Source: UBA11051 sp964390495 (GTDB lineage: Bacteria; Armatimonadota; Zipacnadia; Zipacnadales; UBA11051). Taken from it: a stretch of 64,000 nt of DNA. Shown piece by piece: positions 1 through 8,840 of the stretch. The DNA lies in assembly GCA_964390495.1 (NCBI GenBank), contig CAYMIN010000011.1, forward strand, positions 62,001 through 126,000. The letters run 5' to 3'. Both the position numbers and the translations under genes were made by a program. Numbering within the stretch: the stretch's first letter is position 1; each line of letters opens with the position of its first letter. Below the pieces are notes generated by a model. The model did no database searches, was not told the DNA's origin, and saw only the letters and a program-made list of their open reading frames with translations.

Positions 1-1401
1 GTGGCCGGAAGCGCCGCCATAGTGCAAGTGGGCCTGGACCTGGTCGTCGCCCTCGCCCATACCCAGGATAGCGTGCCCCATGCCGGGCAGGATCAGACAC
101 TCGGACTTGGTGCGGGCCAGCGGCCAGCAGACCTTGTTCCAGTCACAGTCATGGGTCACAGCGTAGTAGCTGCGCTGATTCTTGCCCATAGGCAGCGCCA
201 GCTTGACGACACAGGTGACCGCGCGATTAAGCGCCGGGATGTCGCGCTGCATGCGCAGGTCATCGTAGCGTTCGCCGGTCTTCTCGTAGGTATAGCCGGG
301 TGGGTCGGTATGGCCGTCGGCGAGGTCGGGAACCATCGCCAAGCGGTTGGTAATCTGGCGATGATAACACGCCGTGCCTTCATGCCACATCCCGTCATAG
401 AAGTAGCTTTTCTCCAGGATTCCCTTGAACCAGCCGACGGCGTAGTGGATCCAGTCGGGCTCACCCAGCACGCGACCGGCGACGATGAGGCCCATGATGC
501 AGTTCCCATCCATGTTGCCCCAGAACTTGGGATACTTTTGGAGGCTCTCCACACAGGCGCGCAGGAGGTCCTTCTCGACGAGTTGCCTGGTCCCGTCGCC
601 GAGCTCTTCATAGGCGCCGCTGTCGCAGATTAAGTCGTGAGCGTTGAACGGTCCCATCGGAACATTGCCGTAGAACCAGCGGCTCCATTTGCCGGCCCAG
701 TAGGGCATGGAGCCTGCATAGTCAGGCGCGCAGATCTTGGAGTCGTAGAAGGCGCTGCCCTGCTGACCTGCGCCGGGCTTTATCTGGATGTCCTGCCACG
801 GCGACACGCTGTGATTATCGTAGCCGCGGATGGGATAGCCGGGGAAAACCTCGGCAAAACGGCGCAGAATCACGGCTGATTTGTGCGCATACTGCGGCTC
901 CTTGGTGACATGGTAAAGCAGGGCCAGGTCGTAAGCGCGGGCGGCGAAGTAGCCCTTGATGGAGCCGCGGATTCTGGCATCCCAGAAATACGTGCGCCCA
1001 TCTTCGGCCTGGTGGTAGTGATACTCCTGCTCCTGGCCGAGGGGGTTGACTATGGTGAGCGTTTTGTCCATCGGATACTTCTCGCTGGGATAGACCTGGC
1101 CGCAGTGGGTGCACTTGATCTGGTAAGGGTTGTCTATGCTCCACTCGAAAGTGGCGGAGCGGCCACCTTCAGCCCCGCCGCGACAGTTCTCGCAGCCGAC
1201 AATGCTGAAATCGGTCTTGTCCGAGATGAACTGCGAGATCTCCTCATCGCTCATCGCCATGACCTTGGCGACGCTCTCTTTGAGCTTGGCCTCGTCGCCG
1301 GTCGGGTTGTAAACCGGGTGCTGTACCTCGTAGGCACAGCCGGCGGTGACCGCCAATAGCAAAAGCGCTGCCACAACGGTCGGCTTCAGCAGGATGGTCA
1401 T
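1..1401 (-). CDS. Heparinase II/III-like exported lipoprotein, C-terminus cut by window edge
   Basis: The frame is open from an ATG at 1401 to base 1, giving 467 codons with no stop, so the C-terminus lies outside the window. The N-terminus is a lipoprotein signal (hydrophobic run ending LTAGC). Residues about 68-99 hold a zinc-ribbon-like pair, CENC and CTHC, followed by GQVYPSEKYP. The same arrangement recurs in the heparinase-like proteins at 26.8 and 40.3 kb. The helical region that follows (YFAARAYDLALLYHVTKEPQYAHKSA) matches the alpha-barrel half of heparinase II/III and alginate-lyase family proteins. I infer a surface lipoprotein acting on acidic polysaccharide. The catalytic beta half is mostly missing, so activity cannot be judged. 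All plus-strand frames here are shadows. Confidence 0.75.
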   Translation of the reverse strand, partial: MTILLKPTVVAALLLLAVTAGCAYEVQHPVYNPTGDEAKLKESVAKVMAMSDEEISQFISDKTDFSIVGCENCRGGAEGGRSATFEWSIDNPYQIKCTHCGQVYPSEKYPMDKTLTIVNPLGQEQEYHYHQAEDGRTYFWDARIRGSIKGYFAARAYDLALLYHVTKEPQYAHKSAVILRRFAEVFPGYPIRGYDNHSVSPWQDIQIKPGAGQQGSAFYDSKICAPDYAGSMPYWAGKWSRWFYGNVPMGPFNAHDLICDSGAYEELGDGTRQLVEKDLLRACVESLQKYPKFWGNMDGNCIMGLIVAGRVLGEPDWIHYAVGWFKGILEKSYFYDGMWHEGTACYHRQITNRLAMVPDLADGHTDPPGYTYEKTGERYDDLRMQRDIPALNRAVTCVVKLALPMGKNQRSYYAVTHDCDWNKVCWPLARTKSECLILPGMGHAILGMGEGDDQVQAHLHYGGASGH

Positions 1402-1434
1402 GTTTAGAACCTCCGGAGTTGTAGTAGGGGCCTC

Positions 1435-2577
1435 TCAGTAGCGATACTGTCGGGCCGTGTCGAACATGGCGATGATATTGTCGGCGGGCACATCGGCCTG
1501 AATGTTATGGACCGAATTGAGCACGTAGCCGCCGCCTGCGCCCAGGACCTCCAGGATGCGCTTGGTCTCTGCGGCCACCTGCTCGGGCGTGCCGTAGGGC
1601 AGTACTTGCTGAGTGTCGATGCCGCCCCAGAATGAGATGCGGTCGCCGAACTCGGCCTTGAGCTCCGCCGGGTCCATGTCGGCGGCACCGACCTGGACGG
1701 GATTCAGAGCATCCACACCATTCTCGATCAGGCTGGGGATGAACTGGCGAACACTGCCGCAAGTGTGGAAGAAGATACGGGCCTCGGTGCGGGCCTTGAC
1801 GAAGCTGATGACCTCTTTTTGCCTGGGCTTGATGAACTTGTCGAAAATACCCAGCGACATCATCGGCCCGCCCTGGTGGCCGAAATCATCGGCAAGCTGC
1901 ACAATGTCAAGGTACTGGCCGGCCGCGGGAAGATAAGCCTCCCAGGCGGACAGGTGCAACTCCAGCAGCTTGTCGAGGAACTTGTTGACGAAGACCTCGT
2001 CAGTGACCAGGTCCATCAGGTAGTTCTCGAAACCGCGCAGATACCACGCGAACTCGAAAAAGGAGGCCGAGCCGAAGAAGACCACCGCGTAGTCGGTATT
2101 CTCGTGCAGATCGCGCGCAGATTGCTCCAGGTCCGCAACCCCCGCAGCGGTGTACTGCTCCGGCCAGTCATAATGGTCGAGGTCGGCCGCGCTGAGGCCG
2201 GCCAGCGGATGGCTAACCATGTCGAAATACAGCGCATTAGCCTTGGGCATCTTCCACTCAATGCCCCAGTCGTCGGTGTAATTGTAGCTGTCCTGGTCTT
2301 CGCGTATTTCAAGGCCAGCGCCGCTGCGGGAGCCGGTGGAAACGTAACGGGTATCTACACCGAGGCGGGTCAGCAGCTCTTCGCTGGGCTGGGCGAGTTG
2401 CTGCTTGAAATCCATGATCTCGGTTGGCTCCGCGATGCCCAGTGCATCCTTCAGGCGGTCATAGGCGAAGCGGTGAATGCCGGTGACGACACCGCCGAGG
2501 TCAATCGGCACGCGGTCAGGCCTTGCATGGTTCAGAGCTGTCAGCAGGCGTTGGCGAGGCGTCATTGAATCGGCCAT
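1435..2577 (-). CDS. Uroporphyrinogen decarboxylase-like methyltransferase (MtaA/CmuA type)
   Basis: This 380-aa protein opens MTPRQRLLTALNHARPDRVP, the typical N-terminus of the UroD/MtaA superfamily. An AAGGTGAG site sits 7 nt before the ATG at 2577. An HTC motif near residue 271 fits the His-x-Cys zinc/thiol-binding site of MtaA/CmuA methyltransferases, which move methyl groups between corrinoid proteins and thiols. True HemE enzymes lack this motif and usually sit with other haem genes. The C-terminus (WGGIDTQQVLPYGTPEQV) is also typical. No corrinoid protein gene is adjacent, so the methyl donor is unknown. Two further paralogues lie at 54-56 kb. The superfamily is certain; the reaction is inferred. 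Confidence 0.85.
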   Translation of the reverse strand: MADSMTPRQRLLTALNHARPDRVPIDLGGVVTGIHRFAYDRLKDALGIAEPTEIMDFKQQLAQPSEELLTRLGVDTRYVSTGSRSGAGLEIREDQDSYNYTDDWGIEWKMPKANALYFDMVSHPLAGLSAADLDHYDWPEQYTAAGVADLEQSARDLHENTDYAVVFFGSASFFEFAWYLRGFENYLMDLVTDEVFVNKFLDKLLELHLSAWEAYLPAAGQYLDIVQLADDFGHQGGPMMSLGIFDKFIKPRQKEVISFVKARTEARIFFHTCGSVRQFIPSLIENGVDALNPVQVGAADMDPAELKAEFGDRISFWGGIDTQQVLPYGTPEQVAAETKRILEVLGAGGGYVLNSVHNIQADVPADNIIAMFDTARQYRY

Positions 2578-2642
2578 TTGCTATCTCACCTTTTGGTGCG
2601 GAATTGATTGAGGAAGTCGGGCTGGAGCAGTACTTATGCAGC

Positions 2643-2704
2643 TTCTTCTAACGGCTGGGCCGGATTCTCGGCCTTCGACAAGCTCAGGCCTCGTATCCGG
2701 CCCA
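2643..2704. repeat. Intergenic palindromic repeat, dispersed family member
   Basis: A 10-bp stem (TGGGCCGGAT at 2656-2665 with ATCCGGCCCA at 2695-2704) encloses about 29 nt. Bases 2643-2665 are repeated exactly in reverse complement at 38778-38800. The core AACGGCTGGGC also occurs near 5570, 46477 and 61071. It lies between the UroD-like gene and the dehydratase gene and could act as a terminator, or simply be a REP-like element. Confidence 0.6.
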
Positions 2705-2813
2705 AGACTTGTTACAGCACCAGCGCCTAGCATCACCGGGCCGCGGAGCACGCATCAGAAATCTGCTTAGCTACAGTGGAAGCCCGAGCTACGCGGCGGA
2801 AGGCTTGCTCCGC

Positions 2814-3809
2814 TCAGCGGTTCTGATACCACTTCTCGAAAAACTCGCGGCCGCGCCGGTAAGAGCTCTCCAGCCACTCGAAATTGTCGGCGAACCAGCG
2901 CACCGTCCGGCGCATCCCCGCCTCCCACTCGATCTCCGGCTGCCAGCCAAGCTGCGCAATCTTGTCGCCCTGCATCGAGTAGCGCACATCATGCCCCGGG
3001 CGGTCCTCAACGTGGCTAATCAGGCTGTCAGGCTTGCCCAGCTCGTCGAGCAGCAGACGGACCGTCTCCAGGTTGGGGCGCTCGTTGTGGGCAGGTATAT
3101 TATAGGCCTGGCCCGGCTCGCCCTTCTCCAGCACCGTCAGCGTGGCGCGGCAGTGGTCCTCGACGTGCAGCCAGTCGCGCACCTGCATCCCGTCACCATA
3201 GACCGGCAGCGGCTCATCGCGCAGCGCCTTATAAACAAATAGCGGGACCAGCTTCTCCGGGAACTGGTAAGGGCCATAGTTGTTGGCAGGACGCGTGATG
3301 AGCACCGGCAGGCCATAGGTGACCCAATAGGCGCGGGCCAGGCGGTCGGCACCGGCCTTGGAGGCCGAGTAGGGATTACGGGCCATCAGCGGAGCGCTTT
3401 CATCAAAGGACACGCCCTCGGCCGCGCCATAAACCTCGTCGGTGGACATGTGGAGGAAGCGCTGGACCTGGGCCTCGCGGGCCGCCTCCAAGAGGCGAAA
3501 GGTGCCCTCGAAATTGGTGCGTACCGCCTGCTCGGCGCCGAAGATGCTGCGGTCAACGTGCGATTCGGCGGCCAGATGCAGAACGACCTGACAGCCGCTG
3601 GTGGCCGCCTGTACCGCGTCGGGGTCGCAGATGTCGCCCTCCACCAGCTCCACGCGAGCATCGTCGGCAGCCTCGGCGAGATTCGCACGACTGCCCGCGT
3701 AAGTCAGCTTGTCGAGTATCCTGATCTCGGCCGCGGCTCGGCTGGCGAGCAGGAAGCGCACCAGATTGCAGCCGATGAAGCCACAACCGCCGGTTATCAG
3801 GTAGCGCAT
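2814..3809 (-). CDS. rfbB: dTDP-glucose 4,6-dehydratase
   Basis: This 331-aa extended short-chain dehydrogenase carries the Rossmann motif GGCGFIG (residues 7-13), the catalytic Thr-Asp-Glu at 123-125 (MSTDEVYG) and YxxxK at 147-151. That combination is diagnostic of dTDP-D-glucose 4,6-dehydratase, the second step of dTDP-L-rhamnose and related deoxysugar synthesis. The product is dTDP-4-keto-6-deoxyglucose. Length is close to the usual 330-360 aa. GGAGG lies 8 nt before the ATG at 3809. No rfbA, rfbC or rfbD is next to it, so the sugar pathway is split in this genome. The enzyme is cytoplasmic. Confidence 0.92.
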   Translation of the reverse strand: MRYLITGGCGFIGCNLVRFLLASRAAAEIRILDKLTYAGSRANLAEAADDARVELVEGDICDPDAVQAATSGCQVVLHLAAESHVDRSIFGAEQAVRTNFEGTFRLLEAAREAQVQRFLHMSTDEVYGAAEGVSFDESAPLMARNPYSASKAGADRLARAYWVTYGLPVLITRPANNYGPYQFPEKLVPLFVYKALRDEPLPVYGDGMQVRDWLHVEDHCRATLTVLEKGEPGQAYNIPAHNERPNLETVRLLLDELGKPDSLISHVEDRPGHDVRYSMQGDKIAQLGWQPEIEWEAGMRRTVRWFADNFEWLESSYRRGREFFEKWYQNR

Positions 3810-3874
3810 GACCTAGGCCTCCGTTGAAAGCATGCGGGCCTTGAAAAGAAACCTACTGCCCGGCCAGGCGTCCG

Positions 3875-4651
3875 CTAGATATCCAGGAGTTTGGCGAGGT
3901 TCTCGCCGAGGATCTTCTGCTTGTTTTCCTCCGAGGTCTCGATGTGCTGCATCTTCAGGAACGCCGGTCCCGGATACTTCATCGGGATGCCGGTTCCGAA
4001 CAGCACGCGCTCGGCCCCCATGGCCTCGATGACCTGCTTCATCTCCTTGCCGATGAACACCGAGCTGCGCGAGATCTCGACGTAGCAGTTCCCCGGCAGT
4101 GTGTCAGCTTCAGTGACAAAGCGCGAGCCGGCAAAGCCTGCCCCGTTGAGGATCATGAAGTTGACCTCAGGATGGTCCGCGCAAAGTTGGGCTATATCAT
4201 TGAGCACCAAATCCGGGGCGTCAACCATCCAGTGGCTCTGGCGGTAGTCCACCTGGCGCTGGATCAACGTGACCACCAGCCCACGCTCCTGACAGGCCTG
4301 GCACAGCTCGGCGCAGCAACTGTCGGCCAGCGTGTAGTTGTGGTACTGCGGATAGATGCGGATGCCCTTGGTACCCATCTCATTGAGGCACCAGTCGAGG
4401 TCATACTCCCAATCCGCATAGTCGGGATTGATGACCCCGAACGGCACCAGGCGGTCGCGGTAATCGGCGATCTCTTCGGCAAGCTCCTCGTTGCCCGGCT
4501 GGCTGTTGCGGTACATGATCGCTGAGAGCGAGCCGACACAGGCCTTGTCTATATTGTTTTCGTCCATCAAGGCCACCAGTTCCGGGGCGGTATTGTGCCT
4601 AATCTGGCGGGCAAACCAGTGGCCGAGATATGCGTTGCTGTCGAATGTCAT
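3875..4651 (-). CDS. Amidohydrolase-2 family protein lacking the N-terminal HxH motif
   Basis: This protein of about 258 aa belongs to the TIM-barrel amidohydrolase-2 (COG2159) superfamily and pairs with the gene immediately upstream. The family normally opens with a His-x-His metal site, as in the neighbour (IDAHAH). Here the aligned stretch is FDSNAYLGHW, so both histidines are absent. The rest of the barrel looks intact (VLFGTGIPMKYPG near the C-terminus). ATG at 4651 is preferred, with GGGAGG 8 nt upstream; a GTG at 4654 is also possible. The upstream stop codon (4655-4657) lies only 3 nt before this ATG, so the two genes are probably translationally coupled and may form a heteromer. Substrate unknown. 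Confidence 0.8.
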   Translation of the reverse strand: MTFDSNAYLGHWFARQIRHNTAPELVALMDENNIDKACVGSLSAIMYRNSQPGNEELAEEIADYRDRLVPFGVINPDYADWEYDLDWCLNEMGTKGIRIYPQYHNYTLADSCCAELCQACQERGLVVTLIQRQVDYRQSHWMVDAPDLVLNDIAQLCADHPEVNFMILNGAGFAGSRFVTEADTLPGNCYVEISRSSVFIGKEMKQVIEAMGAERVLFGTGIPMKYPGPAFLKMQHIETSEENKQKILGENLAKLLDI

Positions 4652-4654
4652 CAC

Positions 4655-5428
4655 TTACGCCTCCCGTCCTACGAGCTGCAGAAAGTTCTCGCTGGCCATC
4701 TTGTTGCGGTCTTCGTCCGACATCTTGGCGGACATGAACTTGCCTACGCCGGCGGTAACGCTCATATCGGTGGCGAAATAAAGGCGGTCGGCGCCCATTA
4801 TTTCAATGGCGTATTCGACCAGCCCCTCATCGGTGACACTGCCGGAGGTGTCGGCACCGATATTGGGCGAGGCATAACGCAGTGCCTTGGTTTCCCATTC
4901 CCAGTCGCCGCCGCCGCCAAGATGCGCGACAATGACTTTGACTTCCGGGTACTCGCGGCCGAGAGCGACGAAATGGGACGAGTCGCTGATGTTGGGCTGG
5001 GCCTTGGTATTGACGAGAGAGTGCCCCGCATGCTCGAGAATCGGGACATCAAGCTCAATACACTTCTCGATGAGCGGCCGCACGGCCGGGTCATCAATTG
5101 TGTATTCATTATACAGCTTGACACCGACACAGTCCTCGTCCGCTTCCAAACAGCGCTCGACGTCGGCGATGGCCTCTTTCGAGTAACCGGGATTGACGTA
5201 GGCATAACCCCAAAGCCGCCCGCGGAACTCCTTGAGCGCCGCCAGCATGTTCCGGTTGCACTTCTGGAAGCCCTCGATGGTTGCCGGGCGGGGTGTGCCG
5301 AGGTTGGAGACGACGGCGATGTCGATGCCGACGGCATCCATGGCCTCGACGAAAAGCCGGTCCTGTTCCCACGGGTCCTTTTTATCCTCCAAGGGCCCGC
5401 GACAATGTGCGTGTGCGTCAATTAACAT
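4655..5428 (-). CDS. Amidohydrolase-2 family metal-dependent hydrolase
   Basis: This 257-aa TIM-barrel protein opens MLIDAHAHC, with His6 and His8 as the expected metal ligands. Later features such as PILEHAGHS, VIVAHLGGGGDWEW and LYFATDMSV fit the amidohydrolase-2 (COG2159) fold, which includes decarboxylases and lactone hydrolases. GGAGG lies 7 nt before the ATG at 5428. It is the first gene of a tight pair with the HxH-less paralogue. No pathway gene next to it identifies the substrate. Cytoplasmic; no signal peptide. Confidence 0.82.
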   Translation of the reverse strand: MLIDAHAHCRGPLEDKKDPWEQDRLFVEAMDAVGIDIAVVSNLGTPRPATIEGFQKCNRNMLAALKEFRGRLWGYAYVNPGYSKEAIADVERCLEADEDCVGVKLYNEYTIDDPAVRPLIEKCIELDVPILEHAGHSLVNTKAQPNISDSSHFVALGREYPEVKVIVAHLGGGGDWEWETKALRYASPNIGADTSGSVTDEGLVEYAIEIMGADRLYFATDMSVTAGVGKFMSAKMSDEDRNKMASENFLQLVGREA

Positions 5429-5539
5429 GTACGTGCCTCCTTACATTTGTCTGCTATTGCGACAGCTTGGGCTGAACAACTTTGGACGCACCCACGCCTT
5501 TGGCGCGGGTACGGCATGTGTCGCAGAACGGCAACGACT

Positions 5540-5559
5540 GTCGGGCTGGAGAGCCCGAC
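5540..5559. repeat. Short palindrome in intergenic region 5429-5618
   Basis: GTCGGGCT and AGCCCGAC form an 8-bp stem around a GGAG loop. The same 8-bp stem, with loop TCCC, occurs at 38697-38716. AACGGCTGGGC follows at about 5569. No terminal T-run is present on either strand. It is best read as one unit of a dispersed intergenic repeat. Confidence 0.55.
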
Positions 5560-5618
5560 CCACGCGAGCAACGGCTGGGCAGTTTCCTCTGCCGTTTCCT
5601 GTGAGTTGCGCCTCCGTA

Positions 5619-6296
5619 TCAGAAATCCCCGTCCAGTGGCGGGTTGATGAGGGCTTGGGTATCGTCGGCAGCGGGCGGGTCGAGCAGCTTGACGATGCGG
5701 TCCTCAACCCGCAGACGGCCCTCGGCGAACCACTGAATCGCCTGCGGGTAGATGCGATGCTCCTGCTTGAGTATCCGATCGGCCAGGTCCTGGCCGCTGT
5801 CGTCGGGCAAGACCGGCACCACGGCCTGGATGATTACCGGGCCATGATCGAAGTGCTCGTCGGCGAAATGTACCGTCGGCCCGGCCAGTTTCACCCCGTA
5901 CTCTACAGCATCCCACTGCACCTCCACCCCGGGGAAAGCCGGCAGCAGGCCGGGATGGATGTTCATAATGCGGTCGGGGAAGGCGCCAATCAGCGCCGGG
6001 CCGATCTTGCGCATGTAGCCGGCCATCACCACCAGGTCAATGTCGCGCTCGGTGAAGATCTCGGTAAGGCGGCGGTCGGCCTGCTCCCATTCGGGGGTGC
6101 CGGTTCTAGGCACCGGCACGTGGATGGCCTCAAGGTTGTGATTGCGCGCGCGTTGCAGGGCTCCGGCGGCGGGATTGTCACTCATCACCACCACAAGCTC
6201 GCCGGCAATCTTCCCGGCCTCACAGGCGTCAATGATCGCCTGTAGATTGGTGCCTCCGCCGGAGGCCAGCGCTGCGATGCGGATCGGCTGTGGCAT
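5619..6296 (-). CDS. purN: Phosphoribosylglycinamide formyltransferase (10-formyl-THF-dependent)
   Basis: GAR transformylase catalyses the third step of purine synthesis, moving a formyl group from 10-formyl-tetrahydrofolate to GAR. With the start at ATG 6296 the protein is 225 aa. It shows the phosphate-binding GGGTN (13-17), the catalytic NIHPGLLPAFPG (Asn112, His114) and Asp150 in HFDHGPVI. Most family members read HPSLLP; Ser is Gly here. The frame extends upstream to 6341, but homology starts at MPQPIRIAALASGGG and a GGAG sits 9 nt before this ATG. No other pur gene is near. Confidence 0.92.
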   Translation of the reverse strand: MPQPIRIAALASGGGTNLQAIIDACEAGKIAGELVVVMSDNPAAGALQRARNHNLEAIHVPVPRTGTPEWEQADRRLTEIFTERDIDLVVMAGYMRKIGPALIGAFPDRIMNIHPGLLPAFPGVEVQWDAVEYGVKLAGPTVHFADEHFDHGPVIIQAVVPVLPDDSGQDLADRILKQEHRIYPQAIQWFAEGRLRVEDRIVKLLDPPAADDTQALINPPLDGDF

Positions 6297-6508
6297 GATA
6301 GCATACTCCATCGCTTGGGACTGCCTCGCGACAGCCGTCAAGCTGAAGCAGTCCGGGATTGCCCGGCTGTGACACTGGGTAGTTTAGCCACGAGTGGCGA
6401 TATATCCTCCTGAGACCTGCTAAGAATCTGGCAGGATTTTGCATGGCATGGAGGAATATACTAGGAAACGGGCTGAACAAAGTCGGTGCGATGAGAGGGT
6501 GTGGCGTG

Positions 6509-7378
6509 ATGCGAAGAGCAATCCTTGTGTCGGTTACACTTTGGGCGAGCTTGGCGCTGCTGGCAGGCGGCGTGGGCGTTGTGGCGCAGGGCGATGAGGG
6601 CGGAGGAGAATTGCCGCACATCTACCTAATCTGGCAGGAGATCGAGATCCTGAACCAGTGCAATGAGATAGGTCTGACCTCGGAGCAAGCGGCGCGAGCG
6701 GCAGCGGCTATCGAGCCGGCTTGCGAAAAGATGCAGAGCCTCCGGGAGCAGGAAAGCTCGGCGGCAGTGCGGGCGGCATTGGGGCAGGTGCGTGAGGCGC
6801 TGGTGCGCGGCGGGCCGGTTCCGGAAGCGGTGTGGATCGAGTTGGCCCGGGCCCGAGGCACTCTCGGCCAGGAAGATGACGATGATGACGCGCTGGAGCG
6901 GCGCAAGGCCGAGGCGGCTGACGAGATCGGCAAGGCCCTGCTGGGTGTGCTCACCGAGCAGCAGATAAGCCGCTTGGGCGGATCACCGGTCCAGAACGTC
7001 GCCCGCGAGATTGCCCATAATCTTGGCGAGGCGCGCGCCCAACCGCCGGCTGAGTGGGAAGGCTTCAAATCCGAGGCCCTGGCGGCAATATCAGAGGCCT
7101 TCGAGGACATGGGACTGGAGCTGGAGGCAGTCATGCGGGAGAAGCTGGAGGCCTTCTTCGACCGGGTGCGGAAGATGGATACGGACACTTACTTCCAGCA
7201 GCGCGACCGGCTCAGTGAGGAGTTTGCCAGTCTGGTAGGCTCAGGCCAGCAGGAGGGCCCGGAGGCGGTGCGGATGCGGGCGCTGAACCGGCTGGCGGAA
7301 TGGGCCGCAGCCCCCGGGCTGCTTCAACTGCTCAAAGACATGGCCGCGGCCAATCGGGCGATTATGGTAAATGATTGA
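6509..7378 (+). CDS. Exported helical protein of unknown function
   Basis: About 289 aa. The chosen ATG (6509) gives a clean signal peptide (MRRAILVSVTLWASLALLAG, then VGVVAQG); the frame stays open back to 6443. The mature part is strongly helical and charged. Its first segment, IGLTSEQAARAAAAIEPACEKMQSLREQ, recalls the Spy/CpxP LTxxQ style, and the middle holds an acidic run (EDDDDDALE). I do not recognise a family. It may form a periplasmic coiled-coil protein together with the next exported gene, 138 nt downstream. Confidence 0.65.
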   Translation: MRRAILVSVTLWASLALLAGGVGVVAQGDEGGGELPHIYLIWQEIEILNQCNEIGLTSEQAARAAAAIEPACEKMQSLREQESSAAVRAALGQVREALVRGGPVPEAVWIELARARGTLGQEDDDDDALERRKAEAADEIGKALLGVLTEQQISRLGGSPVQNVAREIAHNLGEARAQPPAEWEGFKSEALAAISEAFEDMGLELEAVMREKLEAFFDRVRKMDTDTYFQQRDRLSEEFASLVGSGQQEGPEAVRMRALNRLAEWAAAPGLLQLLKDMAAANRAIMVND

Positions 7379-7516
7379 ATTGCAGATGTAGGCAAGCGCA
7401 GCGCAGGCAGGATTCTGCAGCGCGGCGGAGAAGGCCATACTGATGGGCTACGCCCACAGCCGTATGGTGGCAAACAAGCGTGCGGCAAAACAATCAACTC
7501 AGGAGGTAGATTAGCG

Positions 7517-8032
7517 ATGAACAGACATCTGATGGGGCCGGACCGGGCGCTCTTCGTCACCATAATTGCGGTGAGCGTGCTTGTTTGGTGTGTGGGTACG
7601 CCGGTCACAGCCGAGCCGGATGACACCCTGGCCGGCTTGATGCGGGATACGGACCTGAAGTATAAGGTCATTGATGAGTACAGCTACCTGGCCCCGTTCG
7701 AGCGCGATAATGAGGAAACGCTCGACGTATTCATCACCTACAACAATGAGAAGAAGAATTTCGTGCTGATCTTCACGACGCTCCTGGACTACGAGGACGG
7801 GCACGAGTTCAGTCCGGAAGTGCTGGCCCGGGCAATGAAGATCAACAACGATTATCCGGTGGTCAAGCTGTGCCTGGATGTGGAGAACGGTGATCTGGAC
7901 TGCCAATCTGAGGTTTATGTGCGCACTCTCGACGCGCAATCGCTGGAGATGCACATCAACTTCGTTGCCAGCATCGCGGATAAGTTCACCGAGGAACTGA
8001 AGGCGATGGAAGAGGGGGAGGCCGTCGGCTAG
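7517..8032 (+). CDS. Exported YbjN-like small protein
   Basis: 171 aa. An N-terminal signal or anchor (ALFVTIIAVSVLVWCVGTPVTA) is followed by an alpha/beta domain with ETLDVFITYNNEKKNFVLIF, NNDYPVVKLCLDVENGDLDCQ and a C-terminal helix. This pattern matches YbjN/type III chaperone-like folds, where a short test on length and strand order is usual. AGGAGG precedes the ATG by 10 nt. The protein is acidic. The family call is tentative; export is well supported. Confidence 0.6.
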   Translation: MNRHLMGPDRALFVTIIAVSVLVWCVGTPVTAEPDDTLAGLMRDTDLKYKVIDEYSYLAPFERDNEETLDVFITYNNEKKNFVLIFTTLLDYEDGHEFSPEVLARAMKINNDYPVVKLCLDVENGDLDCQSEVYVRTLDAQSLEMHINFVASIADKFTEELKAMEEGEAVG

Positions 8033-8064
8033 TCGCAACCGCCAGCTAGCAGAGCCACACCCAA

Positions 8065-8093
8065 AAACTCCGGCCTGCTTGGTGCCGGAGTTT
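8065..8093 (-). terminator. Rho-independent terminator for tRNA-Pro
   Basis: A 10-bp perfect stem (8065-8074 with 8084-8093) has a 9-nt loop. Reading the minus strand, the stem runs into a T-rich stretch, as expected just after the tRNA gene. On the plus strand only a weak T-stretch follows, so it may also partly end the gene finishing at 8032. Confidence 0.75.
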
Positions 8094-8103
8094 CGTTGAG
8101 ATA

Positions 8104-8181
8104 TGGTCGGGGCGGCCGGATTCGAACCGGCGACCTTACGGACCCGAACCGTACGCGCTAGCCAAGCTGCGCCACGCCCCG
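8104..8181 (-). tRNA. tRNA-Pro (anticodon CGG)
   Basis: All cloverleaf parts pair perfectly: acceptor CGGGGCG/CGCCCCG, D stem GCGC/GCGC, anticodon stem TACGG/CCGTA with loop TTCGGGT, T stem GCCGG/CCGGC with loop TTCGAAT. Anticodon CGG reads CCG (Pro), and G37 and the 5' C match bacterial tRNA-Pro. The CCA end is encoded (8104-8106). Total 78 nt including CCA. Confidence 0.96.
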
Positions 8182-8307
8182 ACCCATACGCAGTATAACA
8201 CGCCGGCTTGCCACGGTCAACAACGATGTGATACCGGAATATGTGGGCGAATCGGTGATGAACGCGGGCAATGCCGTGACTGGCTCGGAGGCAAGAAAGG
8301 GGTATGT

Positions 8308-8754
8308 ATGGAGACCATGAGGCTGCGGCCGCATCATCTGCTCGACATCATCACCGCCTACGGCGCAGGCGCGGAGTTCAAGCCCCATCCCTACGGCCAT
8401 GCCGTCCACACCTGCGCCGCGATCGTGCTCAATGACCTCGACACCGAGGTGGAGTTCATCGTCGGCGCCGACTTCATCTGCGAGCCCTGCATCCACCTGG
8501 TCGAGGGCCGCTGTGATGATGTGGTGTCCCAGCTCGATCCGCCGCCGTCCAAGCAGGATTACAACGACGATCTCGACCGGCGCGTGTTGGCGCACCTGCA
8601 GATGGAAGAAAGCACGGTGATGAGTGTGGGCGAATTCCTGCAGGTGGTGCGGGAGCACTTCGCGGGCCTGCCCCAAATCTGCGTCCACCCCCAGCGCTCG
8701 GTTGAAAAGCGGGCGGCCAACCTCAACGCCGGGCTGGAAAAGCTGGGAGTATAG
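8308..8754 (+). CDS. DUF1284 family protein
   Basis: 148 aa. It starts METMRLRPHHLLD, the signature opening of DUF1284 (iRxRxHHLL). Cysteines at C58, C61 and C69 (ICEPCIHLVEGRC) form the conserved cluster that suggests an iron-sulfur or zinc site. AAAGGGG lies 5 nt before the ATG. Function is unknown in the family. It is flanked by tRNA-Pro on the opposite strand and by a carboxypeptidase gene. Confidence 0.8.
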   Translation: METMRLRPHHLLDIITAYGAGAEFKPHPYGHAVHTCAAIVLNDLDTEVEFIVGADFICEPCIHLVEGRCDDVVSQLDPPPSKQDYNDDLDRRVLAHLQMEESTVMSVGEFLQVVREHFAGLPQICVHPQRSVEKRAANLNAGLEKLGV

Positions 8755-8840
8755 CGGCATGGCCGTTGCCGGATATAAAGTCGCGGCCTTAGCAGTAGCA
8801 GTGACTACAGTGGAGTACAGACAATAGCAAGGAGAATGCC

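Noticed and set aside
1..633. 210-residue plus-strand open frame at the left edge
   Set aside because: Antisense to the heparinase-like lipoprotein, which reads through to the window edge with clear motifs.
1435..2577. HemE (true uroporphyrinogen decarboxylase)
   Set aside because: The HTC motif and lack of haem-synthesis neighbours favour the MtaA/CmuA methyltransferase branch.
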